Origin: Verrucomicrobiia bacterium
GTDB taxonomy: Bacteria; Verrucomicrobiota; Verrucomicrobiia; Verrucomicrobiales; Akkermansiaceae
Assembly (NCBI GenBank): GCA_030430455.1
Contig: JAUIJB010000050.1
Span: forward strand, 1 to 32,164
DNA: 32,164 nucleotides
Direction: 5' to 3'
Shown here: positions 24,656 through 32,164 of the stretch, in pieces
How the letters are laid out: every line of letters begins with the position of its first letter
How positions within the stretch are numbered: the first letter of the stretch is position 1
The notes under the pieces: model-generated
Database searches by the model: none
What the model saw: only the letters and a program-made list of their open reading frames with translations
What the model was told of the DNA's origin: nothing
Made by a program: the position numbers and the translations under genes

Positions 24656-25997
24656 AGTGATCGATCTCCCACTGGCTGACGCGCTGGTGGTACTGGCGCC
24701 ACTCCTCGCTCTTGTAGGTGACGAACTCGTCGCGCAGTCCCTTGCCGAGCACCTCCTCGACGAAGGGGTCCCCGGCGAAGGCATGCACCGCCTCGTCGAG
24801 GGTCCGCGGCAGCTCGGCGATGCCGCGCGCGGCCAGCTGGTCGGGCGTGAGCTCGTAGAGGTTGTCCTCCTGCGCCTCGCCCGGGTCGAGGCCCTCGCGG
24901 ATTCCCTCGAGGCCGGCCGCCAGCACCAGGGTGGCGGCGAGGTAGGGGTTGCACGAGGCGTCGGCATTGCGGCTCTCGCAGCGGCCGCCCGCCATCGGCA
25001 CCCGCACCGAGTTGGTGCGGTTGTTGCGGCCGAAGCTGTTGAACACCGGCGCCCAGGAGTAGTAGGCCATCAGGCCGCGGCGGACGAGCCGCTTGTAGCT
25101 GTTCACCGTCGGCGCGAAGGCCGCGCACAGCGCCGGGCCGTGGCGCAGGATGCCGGCGATGAACTGGTAGCCGAGCTCGCTCAGCCCGAGGCCGCGCGGG
25201 TCCTCCGCCGCCGGCCGGGCGAACAGGTTGGCGCCGCTCTCCGGATCGTAGAGCGACATGTTGAAGTGCGCGCCGCTGCCGGTCTTGTCGGCGAAGGGCT
25301 TGGGCATGAAGGTCGCCAGCAGGCCCTCCTCGGCGGCGTAGTGCTTCGCCATCATCCGGAAGAAGATGTAGCGGTCGCACATCGTCAGCGCGTCGGCGTG
25401 GCGGAAGTCGAACTCGAACTGCGAGTTGGCGTCCTCGTGGTCGAAGGAGTAGAGGTCCCAGCCGAGCTCGTTGATGGTCGTGGCCATCCTGTCGAGCCAG
25501 GTGTAGCGGTCCATGAACCGCTTCACGTCGTAGCACGACTTGACCAGGTTGTCGTCGTCGTTGGGAATCTCCAGCCGACCGTCCTCGCCACGCCTCACCA
25601 CGAAGAGCTCGCACTCGATCCCCAGGTTCATGCCGAAGCCCATCTCCGCGGCCTTGGCCAGCTGCTTCTTCAGGGCGACCCGCGTGTTGATCTCGTACGG
25701 CTCGCCATGGAAGGTGTTGTCGGCCGGAAACCACGCGATCTCCGGGTTCCACGGCAGCACCACGCAGCCGTCGAGGTCCGGCAGCGAGGCGATCTCGTCG
25801 TCATTCGGGCTCTGGCCCAGCCCGTCGAGGGCGTAGCCCGTGTAGAGCTCGCTGCCCCCGGCGAAGTGTTCGAAGTGGTCGATCGGCACCACCTTGCCCT
25901 TCGGCACGCCGTGGATGTCCACGTAGGCACCGATGCAGTACTTCACGCCCCGCTCCTTGAGCGAAGCGCCCAGTTCCCTGACCTTGTCCTCCTTCAT
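24639..25997 (-). CDS. Glutamine synthetase family ligase (GlnT-like)
   Basis: 452 aa from ATG 25997; an upstream in-frame ATG at 26042 would translate the heptamer repeat. Beta-grasp motif [15 protein letters not shown] at the start, then the catalytic domain: [44 protein letters not shown] with the metal/ammonia-site His, [20 protein letters not shown] and [18 protein letters not shown], the conserved Glu/Arg nucleotide and glutamate site. It joins an amine to glutamate using ATP. The type resembles GlnT/gamma-glutamylmethylamide synthetase, so ammonia or a small amine may be the acceptor. Operon position suggests it assimilates nitrogen from the imported compound. Confidence 0.9.
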   Translation of the reverse strand: MKEDKVRELGASLKERGVKYCIGAYVDIHGVPKGKVVPIDHFEHFAGGSELYTGYALDGLGQSPNDDEIASLPDLDGCVVLPWNPEIAWFPADNTFHGEPYEINTRVALKKQLAKAAEMGFGMNLGIECELFVVRRGEDGRLEIPNDDDNLVKSCYDVKRFMDRYTWLDRMATTINELGWDLYSFDHEDANSQFEFDFRHADALTMCDRYIFFRMMAKHYAAEEGLLATFMPKPFADKTGSGAHFNMSLYDPESGANLFARPAAEDPRGLGLSELGYQFIAGILRHGPALCAAFAPTVNSYKRLVRRGLMAYYSWAPVFNSFGRNNRTNSVRVPMAGGRCESRNADASCNPYLAATLVLAAGLEGIREGLDPGEAQEDNLYELTPDQLAARGIAELPRTLDEAVHAFAGDPFVEEVLGKGLRDEFVTYKSEEWRQYHQRVSQWEIDHYARLY

Positions 25998-26046
25998 CAA
26001 TCGGCAATCATCCTTCTCAAATCTCCAGTCTCCATCCGGCATTCGT
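25998..26046. repeat. Degenerate heptamer array between ATPase and glutamine-synthetase genes
   Basis: Seven 7-base steps: CAATCGG, CAATCAT, CCTTCTC, AAATCTC, CAGTCTC, CATCCGG, CATTCGT. Units drift but keep a C/A-A-x-T-C-x core. The array runs from the ABC ATPase stop (26046-26048) to the base before the chosen glutamine-synthetase ATG. The first unit equals the first unit at 12011. Confidence 0.65.
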
Positions 26047-26951
26047 CACACCACGTCCGGATCCGGCTTCGCCAGTCGCATCACCGGCGCCTCACGCGAC
26101 TCCCCTCCGTCCTTCGCGGGCGGGTGGATCAGGCTCTCGATGTGCTTGCGCGCGGCGAGGAAGGTCGGGTCGAACATCTGCTCCATGCTGCGCGGCCGGG
26201 GCACCGGGACCTCGACCATCTCGCGGAAGCGCCCCGGGTTGGCGTCGAGCACCAGAATCCGGTCGGACAGGAACACCGCCTCGTCGAGGTCATGGGTGAT
26301 GAACACGATGGTGATGTCGACGTTCTTCCAGATGTCCAGCAGGTAGCTCTGCATCTGCCCGCGGGTCTGCGCGTCGAGCGCCCCGAAGGGCTCGTCCATG
26401 AACAGGACGCGCGGCTGGTTGGCCAGCGCGCGGGCGATCGCGACGCGCTGCTTCATGCCGCCGGAGAGCTGGTGCGGGTAGGCATTCTCGAACTTTGATA
26501 GGCCGACCAGCGCGATCCACTCGCGCGCCTCGCGCTCGGCCGCGAACTCGGAGTGGCGCGACATCCTGAGGCCGAACATCACGTTCTGCTTCACCGACAG
26601 CCACGGGAACAGCGTGTAGCCCTGGAACACCATGCCGCGGTCGGGCCCGGGGCCGGACACCGACTCGCCGTTGACCAGCACCTCGCCGGAAGTCTTGGTC
26701 TCGAGACCGGCGAGGATGCGGACCAGGGTCGACTTGCCGCAGCCCGACGGTCCGATGACGCAGGTGAATTCGCGGTGGTGCACCGAGAAGGAGACGTCCT
26801 CGAGCGCGGTGACGCGGCCGCGCGAGGAGTCGAAGACCTTGCCCAGTCGGCGCACCTCGAGGGTCACCTCGCGCTGGCGCAGGCGCTCGAAGCGTGCCGC
26901 CACCTCGGGGGACTGCTCGCGGTAGGAGGGAATGGCGGTCGTCGGGCTCAT
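26046..26951 (-). CDS. ABC transporter ATP-binding protein (nitrate/sulfonate/taurine type)
   Basis: 301 aa. Walker [10 protein letters not shown] (67-75), Q-loop [15 protein letters not shown] (Gln110), signature [15 protein letters not shown] (162-176), Walker [13 protein letters not shown] (182-193) and the switch His in [16 protein letters not shown]. It is an SsuB/TauB/NrtD-like importer ATPase with about 25 extra N-terminal residues and a 50-residue tail. ATG overlaps the permease stop (ATGA). Couples ATP hydrolysis to uptake by the permease and binding protein encoded before it. Confidence 0.95.
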   Translation of the reverse strand: MSPTTAIPSYREQSPEVAARFERLRQREVTLEVRRLGKVFDSSRGRVTALEDVSFSVHHREFTCVIGPSGCGKSTLVRILAGLETKTSGEVLVNGESVSGPGPDRGMVFQGYTLFPWLSVKQNVMFGLRMSRHSEFAAEREAREWIALVGLSKFENAYPHQLSGGMKQRVAIARALANQPRVLFMDEPFGALDAQTRGQMQSYLLDIWKNVDITIVFITHDLDEAVFLSDRILVLDANPGRFREMVEVPVPRPRSMEQMFDPTFLAARKHIESLIHPPAKDGGESREAPVMRLAKPDPDVV

Positions 26952-28360
26952 GATGCTTCAGCCTTGGTGAGTTTGGCCCGGGCCTCGCGCTCGGCCTCGG
27001 CCGACGCCACCCGCTCGCGGGCGCCCTCGGCGACGATCCGCGCCGGCCAGGTGACCACCGCGGCCACCGCCCGCGACATCCTCCCGCTCTTGCCCTCCCA
27101 GGGAAACAGCAGGCCATGCAGCCAGGCGAGGACCTGGTCGGTCACGAAGCCGGTCACGCCGATCAGGATGATGATCGGGAAGACCCGGTCGAAGTTGCGG
27201 AAGCGGCCCTGGGTCTCGATGAACTCGGTGAGCCCGCTCTTCACCCCGATCAACTCGGCGATGACGAGCCAGGTCCAGGCCCAGCCGAGCAGGATGCGCA
27301 GGTCGTTGTAGAGGTTGGGCAGGATGCCGGGAATGACGACCCTGGTGACCATCTGTCGCGAGTTCGCGCCGAGCGTCTGCGCCGCCTCGAGCAGCGCCGG
27401 GTCGAGCAGGCGCGTCGTCTTGGCGATCATCAGCACCATGTGCGGAAGCGTGCCGATGAAGACGAGGGCGATCTTCGGCGCGTCGTCGGCCGCCAGCACC
27501 GCGACCAGCAGGGTGCTGAAGGTCGGCGCCGGCATGTAGCGGAAGAAGTCGGTGAAGGGCTCGAAGAGCCTGGCGAAGACGTCGTAGGTGCCACAGAGGA
27601 TCCCGATCGGGACACCGATCACGCAGGCCCAGAGGAAGCCGCGGAAGATGACGCCGAGCGATTCCAGGTAGCGCTCCTTCATCGTCGCCGCCTCGTTGGC
27701 GGGCGTCGCCGTGAAGTCGCGCCAGCCGGTCTTGATCACCTCGCCCGGCGCCGGCAGGTAGGCCGGGTTGGCCGGCTTGCCCTGGGGCACCAGCTTGAGC
27801 AGCCGGGTGTCGGGAAGCTGGCGGAAGCTGAAGTCCGGCGACAGGGCGGACATCACCTCCCAGTTGCGGCGGACGATCTCGAGGTTCTCGTCGCTCAGTT
27901 CGGGACTCTCGGCGACCTTGGTGCCGGCCGCCAGGTCGCGCCAGAGGTGGTAGATCGCCTCGTCATTCTGCGCCTCCTCGTAGGGCAGCCAGCCGTTCTC
28001 GATGAGGACCGGCGCCAGCTGGCGGAGCAGCTTCTGGTTCTTGCGCTTGAAGCCGCCCTCGGACTCACCCGCCTCGCGCGCCGCGAGCACGCCGCGGTTC
28101 TCCTCGCGGACGGCCTCCTGGTAGGTCGGGAAGTATTCCTTGCTGACGTGGTCCCCGGCGGTGAACACGGTCGTGACGTCCTCCCGCTCGGCGGCCACCT
28201 CGATCTTCACGTCCGGGTGCCAGATCCACGGCACGTAGGACACCACGCACCACAACACGAGGGGAAAGAGGAACGACAGCAGCGTGAGCAGGAGGCGTCG
28301 ATGATGCCCCAGGTCCTGGCGGACCCGGAACCAACCGCTGAGAATGGATGGCGCCGCCAT
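26948..28360 (-). CDS. ABC transporter permease with a large extracytoplasmic insertion
   Basis: 470 aa, versus about 250-280 for SsuC/TauC permeases. TM1 is at about residues 23-46 ([25 protein letters not shown]). Residues about 48-200 are hydrophilic and lie where ordinary members go straight to the LPSP motif, here AYLPAPGEV (200-208). The usual permease core follows, including the EAA loop [48 protein letters not shown], and a charged C-terminal tail. The insertion should face the periplasm and could be an extra substrate- or binding-protein-docking module. The gene lies 79 bases after the binding-protein gene, with a strong hairpin in the gap, and has a GAGGG ribosome site. Confidence 0.92.
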   Translation of the reverse strand: MAAPSILSGWFRVRQDLGHHRRLLLTLLSFLFPLVLWCVVSYVPWIWHPDVKIEVAAEREDVTTVFTAGDHVSKEYFPTYQEAVREENRGVLAAREAGESEGGFKRKNQKLLRQLAPVLIENGWLPYEEAQNDEAIYHLWRDLAAGTKVAESPELSDENLEIVRRNWEVMSALSPDFSFRQLPDTRLLKLVPQGKPANPAYLPAPGEVIKTGWRDFTATPANEAATMKERYLESLGVIFRGFLWACVIGVPIGILCGTYDVFARLFEPFTDFFRYMPAPTFSTLLVAVLAADDAPKIALVFIGTLPHMVLMIAKTTRLLDPALLEAAQTLGANSRQMVTRVVIPGILPNLYNDLRILLGWAWTWLVIAELIGVKSGLTEFIETQGRFRNFDRVFPIIILIGVTGFVTDQVLAWLHGLLFPWEGKSGRMSRAVAAVVTWPARIVAEGARERVASAEAEREARAKLTKAEAS

Positions 28361-28399
28361 GTCCTGCCCTCGGGGTGTTCGTTGCGTGTGGACACAAGT

Positions 28400-28430
28400 C
28401 GGGCGGGGAAACCCCTGGCCTCCCCGCCCG
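28400..28430 (-). promoter_or_regulatory. Intercistronic hairpin between binding-protein and permease genes
   Basis: Perfect inverted repeat CGGGCGGGG / CCCCGCCCG (28400-28408 and 28422-28430), extendable by one A-T pair, in the 79-base gap. No T tract follows. Such hairpins commonly stabilise the upstream message so the binding protein is made in excess over the membrane parts. Confidence 0.6.
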
Positions 28431-28439
28431 GAACCGGGA

Positions 28440-29426
28440 TTACTTCTTCGATTCGGCGTACTCCTTGGTCAGCGAGGGATCGAGATACTTCTTGGTGTCG
28501 AGCGGCTTGTCGTAGACCTCGAACTTGACGTTGAACTCGTCGACGACCTTCGAGGAACCGTAGACCGATCCCAGCCCCTCGACGTCCTTCCACTTCTCGA
28601 GCGCCTCGTCGAGGCTGAGGATGTAGGTCCCCTTGAAGAAGGGCTCATACTCCTCGGGCTTGAGGTTGACGCGGGCCGAGAGGATGCCGAGGGCCTCGTC
28701 GATGTTCTCCTCGTCCTTGATGAAGTCGACGATCTTGTACCACACCGAAACCACCTTGGCCCAGTCGTCGCGGCGTGCCTCGAGGCTCTCCGGCGAGACG
28801 TAGAGGAGGTCGTAGATGATGCCCGGCGCATCGGCCGAGGTGAACACCGGCTTCGAGCCGGGAACCGCCTTGAGGGCCTGGCCGGAGTTCGGCTGCCAGG
28901 CGCCGATCGCGTCGACCGCCTTGGCCTCGAGCACCTGCGGGGTCTCGTTGGTCGGGGTGTTGACCACCGTGACGTCCTCGGCCTTCATGCCGTTCATCTC
29001 GAGCCCCTTGAGCAGGAGAAGGTGGCAGACGAAGCCCTCCTCGACGCCGACCTTCTTGCCCTTGAGGTCCTCGATCTTCTCGATCCCCGGCGCCGCGACG
29101 ATCATGTCGTTGCCGTTGGAAAAGTCGTTGATGATGATCCCGACCGAGGGCTTGCCGGTGCCGCCCGTGACGAGCGCGTCCCCGTTGGTCATGCTCACCG
29201 CGTCGACCTTGCCGGCGACGTAGGCATCCATCGACTCGACGTAGTCCATCCAGGCGAACTCGACCTCGACGCCGGCCTCCTTGAACCAGCCCTTCTGGAT
29301 TCCGATCTCCCAGGCGACCCAGCCGGGCCAGTCGGAGTAGGCGATTTTCAGCGGCTCGGCCTGCACGGTCGCGAGCGTGGCGGTCAGCGCCATCACGGCG
29401 CGTGCAAAATGGTTGCGGATCTTCAT
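28440..29426 (-). CDS. ABC transporter periplasmic binding protein, urea-carboxylase-associated type
   Basis: 328 aa. Signal peptide [23 protein letters not shown] with likely cleavage after residue 23, and no lipobox Cys. The mature protein has the SsuA/NrtA-like fold: [32 protein letters not shown], a [17 protein letters not shown] loop, [39 protein letters not shown] and [14 protein letters not shown]. This matches binding proteins found next to urea carboxylase genes. The ligand is probably a small cation or amide such as guanidine or urea, though the first genes downstream also suggest another nitrogen compound. First gene of the operon, 67 bases from a predicted sigma-54 start with a NikR-type operator. 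Confidence 0.9.
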   Translation of the reverse strand: MKIRNHFARAVMALTATLATVQAEPLKIAYSDWPGWVAWEIGIQKGWFKEAGVEVEFAWMDYVESMDAYVAGKVDAVSMTNGDALVTGGTGKPSVGIIINDFSNGNDMIVAAPGIEKIEDLKGKKVGVEEGFVCHLLLLKGLEMNGMKAEDVTVVNTPTNETPQVLEAKAVDAIGAWQPNSGQALKAVPGSKPVFTSADAPGIIYDLLYVSPESLEARRDDWAKVVSVWYKIVDFIKDEENIDEALGILSARVNLKPEEYEPFFKGTYILSLDEALEKWKDVEGLGSVYGSSKVVDEFNVKFEVYDKPLDTKKYLDPSLTKEYAESKK

Positions 29427-29468
29427 CGGTGCTTGGGATTGGTTGCTCGATTGTGACGAAATGAGGAA

Positions 29469-29496
29469 GTATGAGGATTTCCTCGCGTCTTCATAC
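29469..29496. promoter_or_regulatory. Perfect NikR-type operator at the importer promoter
   Basis: GTATGA (29469-29474), 16 bases, TCATAC (29491-29496): an exact match to the classical E. coli NikR operator GTATGA-N16-TCATAC. It spans roughly -4 to +25 relative to the start predicted from the adjacent sigma-54 promoter, an ideal place for repression. The likely binder is the NikR-like protein encoded at 17224-17688. Confidence 0.85.
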
Positions 29497-29502
29497 CCTA
29501 GG

Positions 29503-29519
29503 AAGCAAAGGCCATACCA
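29503..29519 (-). promoter_or_regulatory. Sigma-54 promoter of the importer operon
   Basis: Minus strand TGGTATG-GCCT-TTGCT-T. GG at -24 (29518-29517) and GC at -12 (29506-29505) have the required spacing, and the match to TGGCACG-N4-TTGCW is close. The predicted start is near 29493. Sigma-54 use fits nitrogen control; an enhancer-binding activator must be encoded elsewhere. Confidence 0.8.
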
Positions 29520-29580
29520 AATCGGATCCGCTGGCTTGGATTTCCCCGCCGGGGGCGTCCCGGCACGGCGCGGCTCAGCC

Positions 29581-30432
29581 ATGGACAGGCGTCCCGCCGG
29601 GCGCAAAGCTCCCGCCGTGAGCAGCCGACTCGACCGCTTTTCCGGAATCGCCCGCCTGTATGGTGAGGCGGCGCTCGGGCGATTCCTCGCCGCCCGGGTC
29701 GCGGTGGTCGGGCTCGGTGGCGTCGGCTCCTGGACGGCCGAGGGACTCGCGCGCTCGGGGATCGGTCGGATCGACCTGATTGATCCCGACGATCTCTGCG
29801 TGACCAACACCAACCGCCAGCTCCACGCCCTCGACGGGACCTTCGGCAAGCCGAAGACCCGCGCGCTCGCCGAGCGCCTGCGCGCGATCAACCCCGCGAT
29901 CGAGCTGCGCGAGGAGGCGGTCTTCTACTCCGAGCGCAATGCCGCCGAGCTGCTGGGACCGGGACTCGATGCCGTGGTCGATGCGATCGACTCGGTCCGT
30001 GCCAAGTGCCACCTGCTGGCAACCTGCCGCCAGGGCGACATCCCGGTGATCACCTGTGGCGCCGCCGGGGGGCGACGGGACCCGACGCGGATCCGCATCG
30101 ATGACCTCGCGCGCAGTTCCAACGACGCCCTGCTCCTTGCGGTGCGCAAGCGCCTGCGTGGCGAGCACGGCTTTCCCAAGGCCCCGGAGAAGGGTGCCGC
30201 GAGGCGCTTCGGCATCGAGGCGGTGTTCTCCGACGAGCCGGCCGTGTATCCGACCTGCGACGGTGGCGTCAGCCGCGAAAGGCCCGAGGATTTGCCCTCC
30301 GGGCTCAGGTGCGACGCGGGATACGGCAGCGTCACCCACGTCACCGCCAGCTTCGGCCTCGCCGCCGCCGGCCGGGTGCTTGAGTGGCTGGCGGAGGCGG
30401 CGCCCAGAGGGAAAGCAAAGGGCGACCCGTAG
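29581..30432 (+). CDS. tcdA: tRNA threonylcarbamoyladenosine dehydratase (CsdL/TcdA)
   Basis: 283 aa from ATG 29581; GTG 29617 would give the shorter SSRLDRFSG start and is a fair alternative. E1/ThiF-type enzyme that cyclises t6A37 in tRNA using ATP. Motifs: [35 protein letters not shown] (nucleotide loop, about 41-62), [66 protein letters not shown] and a late [17 protein letters not shown]. Divergent from the importer operon; housekeeping function unrelated to it. Confidence 0.94.
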   Translation: MDRRPAGRKAPAVSSRLDRFSGIARLYGEAALGRFLAARVAVVGLGGVGSWTAEGLARSGIGRIDLIDPDDLCVTNTNRQLHALDGTFGKPKTRALAERLRAINPAIELREEAVFYSERNAAELLGPGLDAVVDAIDSVRAKCHLLATCRQGDIPVITCGAAGGRRDPTRIRIDDLARSSNDALLLAVRKRLRGEHGFPKAPEKGAARRFGIEAVFSDEPAVYPTCDGGVSRERPEDLPSGLRCDAGYGSVTHVTASFGLAAAGRVLEWLAEAAPRGKAKGDP

Positions 30433-30439
30433 GCCGCCC
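30409..30439 (-). terminator. Intrinsic terminator of rpmJ overlapping the tcdA 3' end
   Basis: On the minus strand GGGCGGCC pairs with GGGTCGCCC (one G-T pair, short loop), followed by TTTGCTTTCCC. It begins 30 bases after the rpmJ stop and overlaps the last codons of the convergent tcdA. Confidence 0.6.
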
Positions 30440-30468
30440 TCGAAAAATGCTGGAGGCAAGCGCCCGTG

Positions 30469-30636
30469 TCAGGACTTCACGCCCTTCTTGGAGAGGCGGG
30501 TTCCCTTGGTCGCACCCTGGCGGGCCTTGAACTTCGGGTTCGTCTTGCAGATCACGTAGGTCGTGCCCTTGCGGGTCACCACCTGGCAATCGGTGTGGCG
30601 GCGCTTGGCGGAGCTGAGCGAGGAAAGGACTTTCAT
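30469..30636 (-). CDS. rpmJ: 50S ribosomal protein L36 (bL36), zinc-free form with C-terminal extension
   Basis: 55 aa: [20 protein letters not shown], then a [21 protein letters not shown] core and a basic tail ending KKGVKS. The KVLSSL, KRRH, CQVV and [14 protein letters not shown] blocks identify bL36. The four zinc ligands of the C+ form (C-x2-C-x12-C-x4-H) are not complete; only Cys17 and Cys30 remain, so this is the zinc-independent type, which is often expressed when zinc is scarce. The tail of about 14 residues beyond the usual RQG end is longer than normal. Stands alone with its own promoter and terminator. Confidence 0.93.
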   Translation of the reverse strand: MKVLSSLSSAKRRHTDCQVVTRKGTTYVICKTNPKFKARQGATKGTRLSKKGVKS

Positions 30637-30684
30637 GGCGGGAAAAGGTTGGCGGGGACGGGCTTGCCCTCCGTGGGGCCGCGA

Positions 30685-30712
30685 AAACTACGGATCCGGC
30701 GGGGCATGTAAA
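30685..30712 (-). promoter_or_regulatory. Possible sigma-70 promoter of rpmJ
   Basis: Minus strand TTTACA (30712-30707), 16-base spacer, TAGTTT (30690-30685), giving a start near 30678 and a 42-base leader. The remaining spacer up to 30889 is G+C-rich and shows no gene. Confidence 0.4.
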
Positions 30713-30889
30713 GCCGATTCTCGGCCGGCGGGGGCGGAAAATGGCCCGGGAAGGAGGTGGCTCCCGTGCCAAGGGCCAACCGGGGGCGACCCTCCCGGGT
30801 TCCTTTCGTCTCCGCGGCAGCCACGGCCGGAGGGCGGGAACCACACTTGAGACGGGGATTTCAGGCCTCCCGCTGGCCTTCGAGGTGAC

Positions 30890-31987
30890 TCAGGAAAACA
30901 CCTGCTTCTGCAATCGTCTGAGCGAGAAGAGGCGATTGACACCGCCAGCAGGTCCCTCGCCACCAATTAGGCCCCGCAATTCGCGGGCGCCGTCCCTGCG
31001 CTTCGGACCGAAGCGCTCGCGGAATTCCCGGAACAGCTGATCGACGAAATCCCGTCCTCCGATCACCGCCCCGTCCGTGAAATACCGCACCCGGCAGCGG
31101 AGGTAGTCCGCGCGTGGCAACCGCCCGCCCTTGGCCAGCACCTCGAGCGCCTTTTCCCTCGAAAGGCCCCTTCGGAAACTCGCTTCACCGGTCCCGGGAT
31201 TCATCGTCCCGGCCTCGAGTTCCCTTCGGGCCGACTCCGATTCCGGCAGGCCGAAGAGCCAGCAGCGCCAGCGCCGCAGGGCTTCATGGCTCGCGGGAGG
31301 GTTCTTCACCCTGGCGCCGTGGGGGCGCAGGCTTTCCAGCCAGCGCAGCGCCTGGCGGGCTCGCGCGCCTCCGGCCACGGCTTCACCATAGCAGCACCAG
31401 CGGTAGTCCTTCGGGTCCTCGCAGATCCCGGCGCGCACCGGATTGAGGTCGATGTAGGCGGCCATCGCCTTGAGCGCCTCGCATTCACCCTCGACGAGCA
31501 CCGAGCGGAAGCGGTCCTCCCACAGCGTTCCGCGACGCTTGTGGCGGCCGTTGAACCACTGGGAAAAGCGTTGCTTGAGGACCTTCATGAAGGAACTCAC
31601 GTCCCACATGCGGGAGAACCACTTCTCGCGCAGCGCCTCGGCGCCGGCTTCCGCCCCGATCTCCCTGAAGTGCCGGAGTTCCCCGGCGAGGTCTCCGGCG
31701 CGCTTCTCGCCGAGCGTCCGGCGAACCAGCCCCACCAGGCCCTCGTCATCGGGCAGGTCCTCCTCGCCGGGCCGCTGGGGAACCTCCACCAGGATGTGGA
31801 AGTGATTGGACATCATGCAGTAGGACAGCACGCGAAGCCCGTAGAGCTGCTCGTAGATCCGCATCAGTTCCACCAGCTTGTCCTTCTCCTCCATCCCCAG
31901 GACGAAGTCCCGATTCACGATCCTCGAAACGCAGTGGTAATAGGCCACCCGCAGACTCGCCGGCGCCTTCAATCGCGGTCTCCTCAT
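30890..31987 (-). CDS. REP-associated tyrosine transposase (RAYT, Y1/HUH family)
   Basis: 365 aa from ATG 31987, with a GAGG ribosome site eight bases upstream. Y1-transposase features: VAYYHCVSRIVNRDFVL, the YCMMSNHFHILVEV strand carrying the HUH pair (His-Phe-His), FNGRHKRRGTLWEDRFRSVLVEG, and AAYIDLNPVRAGI with the likely catalytic Tyr. Such single-copy, domesticated-looking transposases are linked to dispersed palindromic REP sequences rather than to inverted-repeat-bounded IS elements. A C-terminal region of about 130 residues extends past the catalytic core. The frame is intact, so it may be active. It could act on palindromes such as those at 6346 and 15666. Confidence 0.92.
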   Translation of the reverse strand: MRRPRLKAPASLRVAYYHCVSRIVNRDFVLGMEEKDKLVELMRIYEQLYGLRVLSYCMMSNHFHILVEVPQRPGEEDLPDDEGLVGLVRRTLGEKRAGDLAGELRHFREIGAEAGAEALREKWFSRMWDVSSFMKVLKQRFSQWFNGRHKRRGTLWEDRFRSVLVEGECEALKAMAAYIDLNPVRAGICEDPKDYRWCCYGEAVAGGARARQALRWLESLRPHGARVKNPPASHEALRRWRCWLFGLPESESARRELEAGTMNPGTGEASFRRGLSREKALEVLAKGGRLPRADYLRCRVRYFTDGAVIGGRDFVDQLFREFRERFGPKRRDGARELRGLIGGEGPAGGVNRLFSLRRLQKQVFS

Positions 31988-32034
31988 GCCCCATTCCTCA
32001 CCCTCCCCGGACCCAAACCCAAGCACTTTTCATT

Positions 32035-32068
32035 AAGGGACAGGCATTTTTTGAAGGGAGAAGCATTT
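32035..32068. repeat. Direct repeats upstream of the RAYT gene
   Basis: AAGGGACAGGCATTT (32035-32049) and AAGGGAGAAGCATTT (32054-32068), 13 of 15 identical, 19 bases apart. The GGGACAGGCA-T-rich motif is of the kind seen beside other Y1 transposase genes. No partner copy was found at the other end of the gene. Confidence 0.6.
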
Positions 32069-32079
32069 GTGGCGCTCCG

Positions 32080-32164
32080 TCAGATTTGCTTGAGTGATTG
32101 AGCGCGCATTTTGAGGAAGAGATGCTTGAGGTTGGTCATTCCGCATGCCCGGTGGATGAGGCGG
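32080..32164 (-). other. Possible C-terminal end of an unidentified gene
   Basis: One minus-strand frame is open from the window edge for 27 residues (RLIHRACGMTNLKHLFLKMR and a few more, ending KQI) before TGA at 32080-32082. The composition is protein-like, but it is too short to name. It may equally be non-coding. Confidence 0.25.

Noticed and set aside
24402..26498. A 698-residue open frame on the plus strand opposite the glutamine-synthetase, creatininase and ATPase genes
   Set aside because: Spans three well-supported minus-strand genes and shows no recognisable domain.
29480..29510. CCTAGGGT near the importer leader, similar to the CTAGGGT start of the guanidine-I (ykkC) riboswitch
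   Set aside because: The following conserved bases (TCCG, the CCGAGAG loop and the late ACGG segments) are absent, and the match lies in the sigma-54 promoter/operator area with only about 67 bases of leader.
1..32164. Search by eye for tRNA, rRNA or CRISPR arrays
   Set aside because: No tRNA cloverleaf with CCA-type ends, rRNA core motif or repeat-spacer array was recognised; a tool scan could still find a divergent one.

Overview
The window (about 68-70% G+C by eye, tightly packed genes) looks like a chromosomal segment of a Verrucomicrobiota-type bacterium. This is an inference from the overall character of RpoA, L17 and bL36, the weak use of Shine-Dalgarno sites, a REP-associated transposase, and short tandem repeats at gene junctions. 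No marker in the window fixes the species.

Layout, left to right. (1) 1-6076, plus strand: the 3' part of an NrfD/DsrP-type quinone-interacting membrane subunit, an Rrf2 regulator with three cysteines, a TSUP permease, a MOSC protein and a molybdenum-cofactor set (moeA, moaC, a mobA-moaD fusion, moaE). Several starts overlap the previous stop as GTGA. The likely theme is a molybdopterin respiratory oxidoreductase, whose catalytic subunits would lie left of the window, together with part of its cofactor supply. (2) 6077-8757: a repeat-rich spacer, a stand-alone rpoA-rplQ operon (minus) with a clear terminator, and a small AP2-like protein (plus). (3) 8819-10231: a class I photolyase.

(4) 10280-17747, minus strand: a complete carboxylation-type nitrogen-scavenging operon, read as NikR-like regulator, UAAP1, UAAP2, biotin-dependent urea/guanidine carboxylase, allophanate hydrolase. 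UAAP1/UAAP2 homologues are known as carboxyguanidine deiminase (CgdAB), so guanidine is a better substrate guess than urea. (5) 17742-21646, minus: Rieske oxygenase, SDR, SUMF1-domain protein and polysaccharide-deacetylase/allantoinase-fold enzyme with overlapping ends, divergent from a MarR gene; pathway unknown. (6) 22475-29519, minus: an ABC importer of the urea-carboxylase-associated type (binding protein, an unusually large permease, ATPase), then a glutamine-synthetase-family enzyme, a creatininase-family amidohydrolase, a GFA-like protein and a sugar-isomerase-fold protein. (7) 29581-32164: tcdA (plus), rpmJ (minus) and a RAYT transposase (minus).

The most notable result is a regulatory circuit readable from sequence. 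The NikR-like protein keeps the DNA-contacting start of NikR but has lost three of the four nickel ligands. The exact classical NikR operator, GTATGA-N16-TCATAC, sits over the predicted start site of a sigma-54 promoter in front of the ABC importer operon. An 11-of-12 copy lies just upstream of the NikR-like gene itself. This suggests that a repurposed NikR homologue, sensing something other than nickel (perhaps guanidine or a pathway intermediate), co-regulates uptake and degradation under nitrogen control. No guanidine riboswitch was recognised.

A second pattern is structural. At least seven gene junctions carry short tandem repeats of 7 or 8 bases that run up to, or into, start and stop codons; one is translated as part of the carboxylase N-terminus. 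Two larger inverted repeats built from related units of about 10 bases (6346-6444 and 15666-15807) may be linked to the RAYT at the right end.
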